Source of the DNA: CAWINX01 sp963702055
Lineage (GTDB): Bacteria > Actinomycetota > Thermoleophilia > Solirubrobacterales > 70-9
NCBI GenBank assembly: GCA_963702055.1
Contig: OY969702.1
Location: forward strand, 2,496,250-2,560,249
Length of the DNA stretch: 64,000 nucleotides
Reading direction: 5' to 3'
Shown: piece by piece, positions 15,988 to 25,100 of the stretch
Position numbering within the stretch: the first letter of the stretch is position 1
Layout of the letters: each line of letters opens with the position of its first letter
Notes under the pieces: generated by a model
Seen by the model: only the letters and a program-made list of their open reading frames with translations
Told to the model about the DNA's origin: nothing
The model's database searches: none
Made by a program: the position numbers and the translations under genes

Positions 15988-17142
15988 TTGGATTTACGCC
16001 TCGTTTCGGCGGCGACGTGGGTATTGCTCGGCGAGGCGAAGTCGAAGTCCCAGCATGTGGGGCGCGCGCTGCTCGCCCCGACGGCTGCCACCGAGCTGCT
16101 CCAGGTCTACCTGGTCAAGGGAATGCTGGCGACGACGGCGATCGAGGGGAACACCCTCTCCGAAGACGAGGTCCGGCAGATCCTCGATCGCACCCTTGAG
16201 TTGCCGCCGTCCCGGGAGTACCTGGAGCGGGAGATCGAAAACGTGTTGGCTGCCTACAACGTCGCGCGCAAAGAGCTTTTGGACGATCCGAAGCTGCCGT
16301 TCTCCGTCTCGCGTCTATGCGAGTACAACCGACTTATCCTCGACGGCCTCAGTCTCGAGGATGAGGCCGTCCCGGGCGAGATCCGCAGTCACTCGGTCGT
16401 GGTCGGGTCATACCGCGCTGCCCCCGCCGAGGATGCGGAGCACCTCCTTTCCCGGCTCTGCGACTGGCTCAACGGGGACGAGTTCGAGCCCCCGCCCGGG
16501 TCGCCGGAGCTGGCGGTGCCGATGGCGATCATCAAGGCGGCCATGGCCCACCTGTACCTGGCGTGGATTCATCCATTTGGTGACGGCAACGGCCGGACCG
16601 CCCGCTTGCTGGAGCTCCAGATCTTGCTCTCCGCCGGTTTCCCCGTGCCGACCTGCCAGCTCCTCTCGAATCACTACAACCTCACCCGCTCCGAGTACTA
16701 CCGGCAACTCGCGCTCTCCAGCCGCGAGAAGGACGGAGTGCTCTCCTTCCTGCACTACGCGATCCAGGGGTTCGTGGATCAGCTGCGCGAGCAGCTCAAC
16801 GTAATTCGCAAGGTCCAGTTCGAGGATCGCTGGGAGCAGTTCGTCTACCAGAGCTTCGGTGAGCGGCGTAGCGAAACGGACAATCGAAGGCTTCGCCTGG
16901 TTCTCGACCTCTCACGCGCGTTCCATGCCGGAGGCGATGCGATTCCCAAGCAGGCGATCTCCACGCTTACGCCTCGCCTTGCGGCGGCCTACGCCGCCAA
17001 GACCGAGAAGACCCTGAGCCGCGACCTCAATGCGATCGAGGCCCTGGGCCTTCTACGTCGGGAGGCCACTGGTTGGGCGCCTGCCGATGAGGCAATCCAG
17101 CATCTTCTGCCGCAGGCCGCCGCTGGGGTGCTGTGGGACTGA
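15988..17142 (+). CDS. fic: Fic-domain protein (probable AMP/nucleotidyl-transferase), class II
   Basis: 384 aa from TTG 15988. The active-site motif HPFGDGNGR is at residues 195-203. An inhibitory-helix motif TTAIEGN (49-55) N-terminal to the Fic fold makes this an intramolecularly inhibited class II protein. A winged-helix-like segment closes the C-terminus. The true N-terminus is probably longer: the frame is open back to 15937 and reads AYLASHPHIDFRLDL, similar to N-termini of this family, but holds no ATG, GTG or TTG (ATC 15937 and ATA 15976 are the only near-cognates). Fic enzymes modify proteins with AMP; the target is unknown. Confidence 0.9.
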   Translation: MDLRLVSAATWVLLGEAKSKSQHVGRALLAPTAATELLQVYLVKGMLATTAIEGNTLSEDEVRQILDRTLELPPSREYLEREIENVLAAYNVARKELLDDPKLPFSVSRLCEYNRLILDGLSLEDEAVPGEIRSHSVVVGSYRAAPAEDAEHLLSRLCDWLNGDEFEPPPGSPELAVPMAIIKAAMAHLYLAWIHPFGDGNGRTARLLELQILLSAGFPVPTCQLLSNHYNLTRSEYYRQLALSSREKDGVLSFLHYAIQGFVDQLREQLNVIRKVQFEDRWEQFVYQSFGERRSETDNRRLRLVLDLSRAFHAGGDAIPKQAISTLTPRLAAAYAAKTEKTLSRDLNAIEALGLLRREATGWAPADEAIQHLLPQAAAGVLWD

Positions 17143-17193
17143 TCGCTTCAGCCCGTTAGTCGTCTGGCTGACCAGCCAACTACGATTGTCGCG

Positions 17194-18630
17194 GTGCCCG
17201 TCGAGACCAAAGCGCCCGTCGCCAAACCCCCGCGGATGTCCGACAACCCGGTGTGGCGGATCGCCGACGACATGCGGACGGAGTGGCGGGGGAGGAGTAA
17301 ATACCCGCCGGGGCCGGGGAATTTCAGCATCTCCCGCACCCACCAGATCGCCCATGACCCGTTGCCGATCCTGCTTTCCAACTACGAGAAGCACGGACCG
17401 ATTTTCAGCGTGCGGTTGCTCCACACCAAAGTCGTCTTCATGCTTGGGCCGGCGGCGAACCACTTCATCACCGTCGCTCACCCGGAGAACTTCCACTGGC
17501 GCGAGTCGAGCTTCGGCGACCTGATTCCGCTGCTCGGCGACGGCCTGCTGACCATCGACGACGACTACCACGACCGGGCGCGGGCGATCATGCTGCCCGC
17601 CTTCCACCGCGAGCAGCTGACCGCGATGGTCGACGCGATGGCGGCGGAGGCCGAGGCGGCGCTGGCCGGCCTCCGACCGGGCCGGGTGGTCGACCTCTAC
17701 GACTGGATGCGCAACCTGGCGATGCGGATCGCGATGCGGGCGCTGCTGGGGCTCGACCCCGACGAGGCCGGCAAGGGCGCCGCGGCGGCCGAGCACTTCG
17801 AGCGCGCCCTCGGCTTCTACGGGATCGACTATCCACTGCGGCTGCTGCGCGGGCCAGGCTCGCCGTGGCGGCGGATGAACGCCTCGCGGGAGGTGCTCGA
17901 CGAGATCGTCTTCGGCGAGATCTCCCGGCGCCGGGACGATCCCGGCGCCGCCGGGGGCCGAGACATCCTCAGCCTCTTGATCGGCGCCCGCGGCGAGGAG
18001 GGAGAGGCCTTCACCGACCGCGAGGTCCGCGACCAGGTGATGACCCTGATGTTTGCCGGCCATGACACCTCCACCTCGACCCTCACCTTCATGATGCACG
18101 AGCTGGCGCGCCACCCCGACGTCCACGCTCGCCTCTGCGAGGAGCAGGACGAGGTGCTGGGCGGCGCCGTCCCCACAGCTGACCAGCTCGAGCGGGACAT
18201 GCCCTATCTCGACATGGTCCTCGACGAGGTGCTGCGCCTCTACCCGCCGGCCTGGATCGGCCCGCGCCGCGCCGTGCGCGAGTTCGAGTTCGGCGGCTAC
18301 ACGGTCCCCCCGGGCGCCTACGTCAACTACAGCTCCTGGGCCAGCCACCGCATTCCCGAGGTCTTCCCGGAGCCGGAGGCGTTCATCCCCGAGCGCTTCA
18401 CCCGCGAGCGCAAGGCCGCTCTGCCGCGCGGCGCCTACGTCCCCTTCGGCGGCGGGCAGCGAATCTGCATCGGCAAGCGCTTCGGCCAGACCGAGGTGAA
18501 GCTGGTCGCGACGATGCTCCTCCAGCGCCTCCGCCTCGACGCGATGCCGGGCCGCACGATGACGATTCGCCAGATGCCGACCCTCTCCCCGAAGGGCGGC
18601 CTGGAGATGCGGGTACTGTCCCGCGGGTGA
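17194..18630 (+). CDS. cytochrome P450 monooxygenase
   Basis: 478 aa, GTG start. Signature motifs are complete: the I-helix oxygen-binding motif FAGHDTST, the K-helix ExxR in LDEVLRLYP, and the heme-binding FGGGQRICIGKRF with its Cys near residue 425. The proline-rich YPPGPGNF segment near residue 33 and the ICIGKRF sequence resemble CYP102/CYP110-like lipid- or terpene-oxidising P450s. There is no reductase domain, so external redox partners are needed. Its stop overlaps the start of an MFS transporter by 4 nt, so the two are translationally coupled. Substrate unknown. Confidence 0.94.
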   Translation: MPVETKAPVAKPPRMSDNPVWRIADDMRTEWRGRSKYPPGPGNFSISRTHQIAHDPLPILLSNYEKHGPIFSVRLLHTKVVFMLGPAANHFITVAHPENFHWRESSFGDLIPLLGDGLLTIDDDYHDRARAIMLPAFHREQLTAMVDAMAAEAEAALAGLRPGRVVDLYDWMRNLAMRIAMRALLGLDPDEAGKGAAAAEHFERALGFYGIDYPLRLLRGPGSPWRRMNASREVLDEIVFGEISRRRDDPGAAGGRDILSLLIGARGEEGEAFTDREVRDQVMTLMFAGHDTSTSTLTFMMHELARHPDVHARLCEEQDEVLGGAVPTADQLERDMPYLDMVLDEVLRLYPPAWIGPRRAVREFEFGGYTVPPGAYVNYSSWASHRIPEVFPEPEAFIPERFTRERKAALPRGAYVPFGGGQRICIGKRFGQTEVKLVATMLLQRLRLDAMPGRTMTIRQMPTLSPKGGLEMRVLSRG

Positions 18631-20030
18631 CGGGAGCGACGGGGGAGCATCTAAGCCGCTGGACGCTGTGGTTCGGCGGGCTGGCGTTCTTCACCTGCTA
18701 CCTGGGCCAGGTCTCCCTGGGCGTGGTGCAGCCGACGATCGCCTCCGAGTTGCACCTCTCCGCCCCCGAGGCGCAGTGGGTCGTCAACTCCTTCTTCCTC
18801 ACCCTGGCGCTGTTCGCCGCCCCGGGCGGGCGGCTTGGCGATTACTACGGCCACCGCCAGGTCCTGCTGGTGGCGCTCTCGATCTTCGCGCTCGGGTCCC
18901 TGTCGGCGGCGGTGTCGCAGGGGTTCGTCTGGTTGATCTTGAGCATCGCCCTCGCCGGTGTGGGCGCCTCGACGCTCTATCCCGCCAGCGCCGCGATGAT
19001 CGCCAACCGGGTCTCCGTCGAGCACCGTGGCGACGCGCTCGGCAAGTACTCGGCGATCGGGATCACCGTCTTCGTGATCGGGCCGTTGATGGCGGGCATC
19101 CTCACCGAGGCGGTGAGTTGGAGGGCCCTGTTCGGGGCTGAGGTCGTGGTGGGCACCGGACTGGTGGCGCTCGGCTCGCTCAAGGTCGACAATCGGCTGG
19201 TCGGCGAGCCCGAACCCTTCGACACTCGCGGCCTCACGGTCCTCATGGTCGGCCTCACGGCGCTGCTCGTCGCCCTGATGCAGGCGCTTTCGTGGGGGTG
19301 GGACTCGCCTCCCACCGTCGCCCTCTTCGGCGTCGGCCTCGCCATCCTCGGAGGCTTCGCGGCCCTGGAGCTGCGCACCGCGCACCCGCTTCTCGACGTA
19401 GGGCTGTTGCGTCGCCGTTTCCTGGTCGGCATCGTGGCGGCGATGTTCGCCGCCCAGTTCGTGGTTACCGGCTACATCATCTACGTCGCCACCTACTTCC
19501 AGCACGTGCTCGGCTACGGGCCGCTGCTCGCCGCGCTGGCGATCGTCCCCTCGATGCTGGGCCAGCCGATCTTCAACATCATCTCGGGACGAGCGACCGA
19601 TCGGATCGGCCCCCGCACGCCGGCGCTGCTGGGCTACCTCGGCACCACGCTCGCGTTCGTCTGGGTCGCGCTGACCCTCGACCGCGAGAGCTACCCGGTC
19701 TTGTTGCCCGGACTGCTGCTGCTAAACGCCACGATGGCGCCGATGTTCACCTCCCTGCTCACCGGTCTCAGCAACGCGGTCGCCGCGGAGGAGCGCGGCG
19801 ATGCCAACGCCCTCGTCCTCACCGTGCGCTGGATCGGCGCCGCTGCCGGCACGATGGTGCTCGGTGTCGTAATCCACTCGACCGGCGGAGGCGGCGCCGT
19901 GGTGCCCACCGCCTCGCCCTACGCCGACGCCTTCGTGATCCTGGCCGCGGTCGCTCTCGCCGGCGCCGTCGCCTGCGCGGTCCTGCTCCGCGAGCCGCCC
20001 TCGAGCGGCGGAGGCGCGGCGAGCGGATGA
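18627..20030 (+). CDS. MFS transporter, DHA2-like drug efflux family
   Basis: 467 aa, GTG start overlapping the P450 stop (GTGA). Fourteen-helix DHA2 pattern with motif C-like segments (GVGASTLYPASAAMIANRVS and GKYSAIGITVFVIGPLMAGI) and motif A (GGRLGDYYGHRQ). Such proton antiporters export drugs or small metabolites. The coupling with P450 suggests export of the oxidised product or a linked detoxification unit, which is inference. A 42-residue membrane peptide follows with another 4-nt overlap. Confidence 0.92.
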   Translation: MTGATGEHLSRWTLWFGGLAFFTCYLGQVSLGVVQPTIASELHLSAPEAQWVVNSFFLTLALFAAPGGRLGDYYGHRQVLLVALSIFALGSLSAAVSQGFVWLILSIALAGVGASTLYPASAAMIANRVSVEHRGDALGKYSAIGITVFVIGPLMAGILTEAVSWRALFGAEVVVGTGLVALGSLKVDNRLVGEPEPFDTRGLTVLMVGLTALLVALMQALSWGWDSPPTVALFGVGLAILGGFAALELRTAHPLLDVGLLRRRFLVGIVAAMFAAQFVVTGYIIYVATYFQHVLGYGPLLAALAIVPSMLGQPIFNIISGRATDRIGPRTPALLGYLGTTLAFVWVALTLDRESYPVLLPGLLLLNATMAPMFTSLLTGLSNAVAAEERGDANALVLTVRWIGAAAGTMVLGVVIHSTGGGGAVVPTASPYADAFVILAAVALAGAVACAVLLREPPSSGGGAASG

Positions 20031-20155
20031 TCGTGCTGGCGACAGAAGCCTGGCCCGCGGTCTTCGGCGGCCTGATCCCAATCGTCGGGCTCGCCGCGAT
20101 CGGCTACCTGATCTACCGCGCCGTCCGCGACGGCAACGATCACGACGAGGGCTAG
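20027..20155 (+). CDS. single-span membrane micropeptide coupled to the MFS gene
   Basis: 42 aa. ATG 20027 overlaps the MFS stop (ATGA). One hydrophobic helix (about residues 11-32: AVFGGLIPIVGLAAIGYLIY) is followed by a charged tail, RAVRDGNDHDEG. The stop codon is 9 bp from the convergent glutamine synthetase end. Its position and coupling suggest an accessory subunit of the transporter, comparable in principle to small peptides such as AcrZ; no homology is claimed. Confidence 0.65.
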   Translation: MIVLATEAWPAVFGGLIPIVGLAAIGYLIYRAVRDGNDHDEG

Positions 20156-20164
20156 AGGCCGCGC

Positions 20165-22312
20165 CTACTTGATGAAGAGCATCTCTTCGTACTTCGGCAG
20201 CGGCCAGAGGTCATCGGCGACGACCTTCTCGAGCTTGTCGGCGGCCTCGCGGACAGCGGCCATCGCGGCGATCTGCTCGTCGCGGGCGTGCAGGGCCAGG
20301 TCCATGCCCTCGAGGTCGTCGGGGTAGGCGTTCGCCTTCTCGAGGTCGCCGAGGTTGGCGACCAGCTCGTCGACCAGGGCTCGCACGTCGCCTTCGAGGG
20401 CCGAGACGCCCGCCTCGCCGATCAGCGCCAGGTGGCGCAGGGCAGCCGGTAGGAGCATCGTCTGGGCAATCGAGAAGGTCTCCTCGGCTTCGATGTTGGC
20501 GCGGATCGAGTACTGCTCGACCCAGACCTCGAAGCGCGACTCCAGCTCGCGCTGGGAGAGGACGTGGTACTTCTCGAACGCGGCGACGGTCTGCTCGTCG
20601 AGCACCTCGGGCAACGCGTCGGGCGTGGTGCGGAGGTTCTTCAGCCCGCGCTGCTCAGCCTCGGCGTGCCACTCCTCGGAGTAGTTGTCGCCGCCGAAGC
20701 AGATCTGCTTGTTGGCCAGGTAGGAGTCCTTGACGACCTCGATCACCGCGGCGGAAACGTCGGTGCCGCCGGAGACCTTTGCCTCAAGCGCGTCGGCCAG
20801 TTCGTCGATTGCCTCGGCGACGATCGTGTTCAGCACCGTGTTGGGAAAGGCGAGCGACATGCTCGACCCGAGGGCGCGGAACTCGAATTTGTTGCCGGTG
20901 AAGGCGAACGGCGAGGTGCGGTTGCGGTCGCCGCCGTGCATCGGCAGCGCCGGCAGCACCGTCGCCCCCAGCTCAAGGAAGGAGGCCGGCGTGTGCGGGT
21001 CGCCCTCGCCCGTGGAGATCGCCTCGAAGACTTTCTCCAGCTCGCCGCCGAGGAAGATCGAGATGATCGCCGGAGGCGCCTCGTTGGCGCCGAGCCGGTG
21101 GTCCTGGCCGATGTTGGCGACCGAGGCGCGCAGCAGTCCCTGGTGCTTGTTGACCGCCTGGATCACCGCGGCGCAGAAGAACAGGAAGTGGATGTTGTCC
21201 GCCGGCGTGTCGCCCGGGTTGAGCAGGTTGGAGCCGGTGTCGGTCCCCATCGACCAGTTGTTGTGCTTGCCGGAGCCGTTGACGCCGGCGAAGGGCTTCT
21301 CGTGCAGGAGGCAGACCAGCCCGTAGCGGCGCGCCACGCTCTCCAGCACCTGCATCAGCAGCTGCTGGTGGTCGGAGCCGACGTTCGAGTTCTCGAATAC
21401 CGGGGCGATCTCGTACTGCGCCGGTGCGACCTCGTTGTGGCGGGTCTTGACCGGGATGCCGAGCTTGCGCATCTCCAGCTCCGACTCCATCATGCAGGCG
21501 AGGATTCGCTCCGGGATCGAGCCGAAGTAGTGGTCGTCGAGCTCGTGGCCCTTCGGCGGCTTGGCGCCGAACAGGGTGCGGCCGGTGGTGATCAGGTCGG
21601 GACGCTCGAAGTAGTACTGCTCGTCGATCAGGAAGTACTCCTGCTCGGCGCCGACCGTGGTGAAGACGCGCTGGCTCTCCTCGTCGCCGAGCAGCCGCAG
21701 CGCCTTGATCGCCGAGCGCGAGAGCGCGTCCATCGAGCGCAGCAGCGGGATCTTCGCGTCGAGCGCCTCGCCGGTCCAGGAGGCGAACGCCGTCGGGATG
21801 CAGAGCAGCGCCCCGTTCGGGTTCTCGAGGATGAAGGCGGGGGAGGTCGGGTCCCAGGCGGTGTAGCCGCGAGCCTCGAAGGTGGCGCGGACGCCGCCGG
21901 TCGGGAAGGAGGAGGCGTCGGGCTCGCCCTGGATCAGCTCCTTGCCGGAGAAGCCGGCCAGCGCCGTCCCCTCGCCGGCGGGCTCGAAGAAGGAGTCGTG
22001 CTTCTCCGCGGTGGAGCCGGTCAGCGGCTGGAACATGTGGGTGAAGTGGGTGGCGCCGTTCTCCAGCGCCCAGTTCTTCATCGCCTCGGCGACCGCGTCG
22101 GCAAGGGCCGGGTCAAGCGCCTCGCCGCCGGCGAGCGTCGCCTGCAGCTTCTCGAAGACATCGGCGGGCAGGCGGTCGCGCTGCACGGTGACCGAGAAGA
22201 CGTTGATGCCGAACGGGTCGTTCTCGGGAAGGGTCAGATCGAGCGCGCCGAGGGCCTCTCCATTGGAGCTCCACTGGGCGGCGGTCACGTTGTGCTGGCG
22301 GATACGAGTCAT
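20165..22312 (-). CDS. glnN: type III glutamine synthetase
   Basis: 715 aa from ATG 22312 with a GAGGA ribosome site; the longer upstream frame is not supported. The great length and the absence of GSI-type adenylylation features place it in GSIII. Recognisable segments include FPTGGVRATFEARGYTAWDP, VGAEQEYFLID, EVAPAQYEIAPVFENSN and HEKPFAGVNGSGKHNNWSM, the ammonia/glutamate and ATP sites. It makes glutamine from glutamate, ammonia and ATP in the cytoplasm. An ammonium transporter gene lies 3 kb away. GSIII is unusual in actinobacteria outside deep lineages. Confidence 0.95.
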   Translation of the reverse strand: MTRIRQHNVTAAQWSSNGEALGALDLTLPENDPFGINVFSVTVQRDRLPADVFEKLQATLAGGEALDPALADAVAEAMKNWALENGATHFTHMFQPLTGSTAEKHDSFFEPAGEGTALAGFSGKELIQGEPDASSFPTGGVRATFEARGYTAWDPTSPAFILENPNGALLCIPTAFASWTGEALDAKIPLLRSMDALSRSAIKALRLLGDEESQRVFTTVGAEQEYFLIDEQYYFERPDLITTGRTLFGAKPPKGHELDDHYFGSIPERILACMMESELEMRKLGIPVKTRHNEVAPAQYEIAPVFENSNVGSDHQQLLMQVLESVARRYGLVCLLHEKPFAGVNGSGKHNNWSMGTDTGSNLLNPGDTPADNIHFLFFCAAVIQAVNKHQGLLRASVANIGQDHRLGANEAPPAIISIFLGGELEKVFEAISTGEGDPHTPASFLELGATVLPALPMHGGDRNRTSPFAFTGNKFEFRALGSSMSLAFPNTVLNTIVAEAIDELADALEAKVSGGTDVSAAVIEVVKDSYLANKQICFGGDNYSEEWHAEAEQRGLKNLRTTPDALPEVLDEQTVAAFEKYHVLSQRELESRFEVWVEQYSIRANIEAEETFSIAQTMLLPAALRHLALIGEAGVSALEGDVRALVDELVANLGDLEKANAYPDDLEGMDLALHARDEQIAAMAAVREAADKLEKVVADDLWPLPKYEEMLFIK

Positions 22313-22541
22313 CGCTTGGCTGGTCCTCACTTGGCGGCGCGCCCAAGCCCATGGGCACGTTCGATTACCGGTCTCGCTCCCTAACGGAAGAGCCAAAGCA
22401 GCCTAATGGGCGCGCGTTTGCGATGCCTTTGTACCCGGGTATAAGGATTGCCGGGCGCCTTTGTCCCGGGCGTCGCCCTGCGGCCGCCACTCAGCCACAT
22501 ATAGCCTTCCGCCCGTTCACGATCCCCGAGGAAGGGCAAGC
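22313..22541. promoter_or_regulatory. divergent promoter region glnN / HCDH-ECH fusion gene
   Basis: 229 bp separate two divergent starts. An inverted repeat GCGCGCCCA (22337-22345) / TGGGCGCGC (22407-22415) lies nearer glnN and may be an operator. TATAAG at 22441-22446 is a possible -10 box for the plus-strand gene, whose GAGGAAGGG ribosome site is at 22528. No ORF or RNA gene is seen here. Confidence 0.35.
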
Positions 22542-24542
22542 ATGTTCGTTTCGAAGGCCGCCGTCGTCGGTGGAGGCACGATGGGCGGAGAGATCGCCCA
22601 GGCAATCGCCGCCGCCGACATCCCTGTTGTCGTCAAGGACATCGACCAGAAGTTCGTCGACGCCGCGGTCGAGAAGGCGCGCGCCGTCACCGAGGGCCAG
22701 CTCGCCCGCCTGGTCAAGAAGGAGAAGCTGACTCAGGAGCAGGCCGACGCACGCCTCGCCGAGGTCATGGGCCTGGTCACCGGGACGACGACCTACGAGG
22801 AGTTCGGCGACGTCGACTTCGTGGTCGAGGCGGTGCCGGAGAAGATGGCGATCAAGCAGGCGGTCTTCGCCGAGCTCGACGCCGCCACTCCCGGCCACGC
22901 GATCCTCGCCTCCAACACCTCCTCGCTCTCGATCACCGAGATGGGGGAGACCACGCTGCGCCCCGACAAGGTCGTCGGCTTCCACTTCTTCTACCCCGCC
23001 TCGGTGATGCCGCTGGTCGAGGTGATCGTCGGCGACGACACCTCGCACGAGACTGCGACCGCCGCCTACAACTTCGCCCAGGCGATCAAGAAGCAGCCGA
23101 TCGTCTGTGGCGAGGTCCCCGGCTTCGTCGTCAACAAAATCCTGATGGCGACGATCGGCGAGATCTGGCGCGCCCAGGAGGAGAACGGCCTCTCCCTGAA
23201 GGCGATCGACGAGGCGATCGCCGCCGCCCAGGTCGCCCCGATGGGACCCTTCTTCCTCACCGACCTGCTCGGCCTCGACACGGTCCTGCACGTCGCCGAG
23301 CACCTCAACGAGTCCTATGGCGAGACCTTCTACGTCCACCAGGGCCTGAAGCAGCTGGTCGCCGACGGCAAGCTCGGCGTCAAGTCCGGTGGCGAGGGCT
23401 TCTTCAAAGACGGCGAGCAGACGGTGCCCGGCGACGCTGAGCCCGACGCCGAGGAGCTGGTCGCGATGTTCACCGGACGGGCGCTGATCGAGGCCTGCCT
23501 GCTGGTCGAGGAGGGCGTCTGCTCGGTCCGTGACATCGACGTCGGCATGATGGCCGGCGCCGGCCTCGACCCGCGCAAAGGCCTGCTTCCCCCCTTCTGG
23601 AAAGCCGACATCGAGGGGCTCGACGCCGTGCTGGAGCGAATCGAGCAGCTGCAGGAAAAGCACGGCGACCGCTTCGCCCCGCCGGTCCTGCTCAAGCGCA
23701 TGGTCGCCCAGGGTCGCCTCGGGATGAAGAGCGGCCAGGGCTTCTACCCCTACCCGCAGCCCGACGAGGGCGAGCAGGCCGAGACGGTGAAGCTGGAGAC
23801 CCGCGGCGATGTCGCGATTGCCTGGCTCGCCAACGCGCCGATGAACGCGGTCTCACCCGACGTGATCCGCGACCTCAAGATCGTCTGGGAGAAGGTCAAG
23901 GCCTCCGGCGAGGTGGGGGCGATGGTGATCGCCTCCTCGATCCCCCTGGTCTACTCGGCTGGCGCCGACATCAAGGCCTTCACCCAGATGGACGAGGCCG
24001 GCGGCGAGGAGCTGATTCACACTGCCCACGCGCTTTTGCGCGACTTCGGCCGGGTGCGGCCGGCGACGATCGCCGCCGTCAACGCGCTCGCCTTCGGCGG
24101 TGGCTGCGAGCTGGCGATGGCCTGCGACGTGCGGATCGCCGCCGAGGCGGCGGTCTTCGGCCAGCCCGAGATCAAGCTCGGCATCATTCCCGGCTTCGGT
24201 GGCACTCAGCGACTGCCGCGGCTGGTCGGGCCCAACAAGGCCCTCGAGATGAATCTGATCGGCGACGCGATCCTCTCCGACGAGGCGCTCGAGTTCGGCC
24301 TCGCCAACCGGGTGGTCCCCGACCACGAGCTGTTCGAGACGGCGCTCGGCTGGGGGCGCAAGCTCGCCGCTCAGGCGCCGGTCGCCCGCGAGCAGATCAA
24401 GCTCGTCTCCCACAAGGGCGACCTCGACGAGGGAATCGAGGCCGAGAAGCAGGGCTTTGCAACCGCCTTCCGCAGCGAGGACGCCAAAGAAGGAATCGGC
24501 GCCTTTCTCGGCAAGCGGACGCCGCGCTGGAGCGGTCGCTAG
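22542..24542 (+). CDS. 3-hydroxyacyl-CoA dehydrogenase / enoyl-CoA hydratase fusion
   Basis: 666 aa from ATG 22542. The N-terminal NAD-binding domain has VVGGGTMGGEIAQAIA; the dehydrogenase C-domain follows with GFHFFYPASVMPLVEVIVG and GEVPGFVVNKIL. The C-terminal third is an enoyl-CoA hydratase/crotonase (SAGADIKAF oxyanion hole; FGGGCELAMACDVRIA; FGQPEIKLGIIPGFGGTQRL). It hydrates trans-2-enoyl-CoA and oxidises the hydroxyacyl-CoA in beta-oxidation. Domain order is reversed compared with E. coli FadB, where hydratase comes first; this order is also known from archaeal crotonyl-CoA hydratase/hydroxybutyryl-CoA dehydrogenases. Chain-length preference unknown. Confidence 0.95.
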   Translation: MFVSKAAVVGGGTMGGEIAQAIAAADIPVVVKDIDQKFVDAAVEKARAVTEGQLARLVKKEKLTQEQADARLAEVMGLVTGTTTYEEFGDVDFVVEAVPEKMAIKQAVFAELDAATPGHAILASNTSSLSITEMGETTLRPDKVVGFHFFYPASVMPLVEVIVGDDTSHETATAAYNFAQAIKKQPIVCGEVPGFVVNKILMATIGEIWRAQEENGLSLKAIDEAIAAAQVAPMGPFFLTDLLGLDTVLHVAEHLNESYGETFYVHQGLKQLVADGKLGVKSGGEGFFKDGEQTVPGDAEPDAEELVAMFTGRALIEACLLVEEGVCSVRDIDVGMMAGAGLDPRKGLLPPFWKADIEGLDAVLERIEQLQEKHGDRFAPPVLLKRMVAQGRLGMKSGQGFYPYPQPDEGEQAETVKLETRGDVAIAWLANAPMNAVSPDVIRDLKIVWEKVKASGEVGAMVIASSIPLVYSAGADIKAFTQMDEAGGEELIHTAHALLRDFGRVRPATIAAVNALAFGGGCELAMACDVRIAAEAAVFGQPEIKLGIIPGFGGTQRLPRLVGPNKALEMNLIGDAILSDEALEFGLANRVVPDHELFETALGWGRKLAAQAPVAREQIKLVSHKGDLDEGIEAEKQGFATAFRSEDAKEGIGAFLGKRTPRWSGR

Positions 24543-24558
24543 GGGGCGAGCGCCAGGT

Positions 24559-24897
24559 CTACGGCTGAGGCGCGCGGGCCGCGGCGCCGATTCCGGCGCT
24601 GCGGCAGGCCTCGTCGATAAAGCGGGAGCCGGGGTCGGTCATCGCGGCGTGCCTGGCGCAGGCGCGCTCCGCCTCGGCGCCGCAGGCCTTGAACGGCTCG
24701 GTTCCCATCACACCGGGAATCTGGGTCGAGATGCAGCCCGCCGCGGGGGCGGGCTCCGAGTCGCCGACCGTCGCCAGGACCAGCCCGGCGATTACCACAA
24801 GGGTCAGGGCGACCCCTGTGAGCACGACGTTCCGCTCCCGCGCGGTAAGCCGGCGCAGCGGCGTGTTGACGCGCTGCCAGTGTCCCTCCATCGGCAT
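24559..24897 (-). CDS. small membrane-anchored hypothetical protein
   Basis: 112 aa from ATG 24897 (ATG 24891 also possible). A basic cytoplasmic N-terminus (LRRLTARERN) precedes one membrane helix (VVLTGVALTLVVIAGLVLAT). An extracytoplasmic domain with four Cys follows (AGCIS, FKACGAEAERACARHA, DEACRSAG), probably two disulfides. No family is recognised. It lies between the convergent fusion-gene end and the amt promoter region; no operon partner. Confidence 0.65.
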   Translation of the reverse strand: MPMEGHWQRVNTPLRRLTARERNVVLTGVALTLVVIAGLVLATVGDSEPAPAAGCISTQIPGVMGTEPFKACGAEAERACARHAAMTDPGSRFIDEACRSAGIGAAARAPQP

Positions 24898-25100
24898 GGT
24901 GGCGCAGATTAGCGGGTCGCGGCGGCCGCATCTCGACACTGTGGAGAACATCTCGCGCCGATCTTTAGACGGCTGTACGTGGTGGTCGGGACGGCGCATC
25001 GGCAGGGTGCGATGTCAATGCGACAGGGCGAATCGATGCCGCGTGGGAGGCGAATGATGCATCCGGCGGCGCCCTCCAATCAGAAAGGAACCCCGGATCT

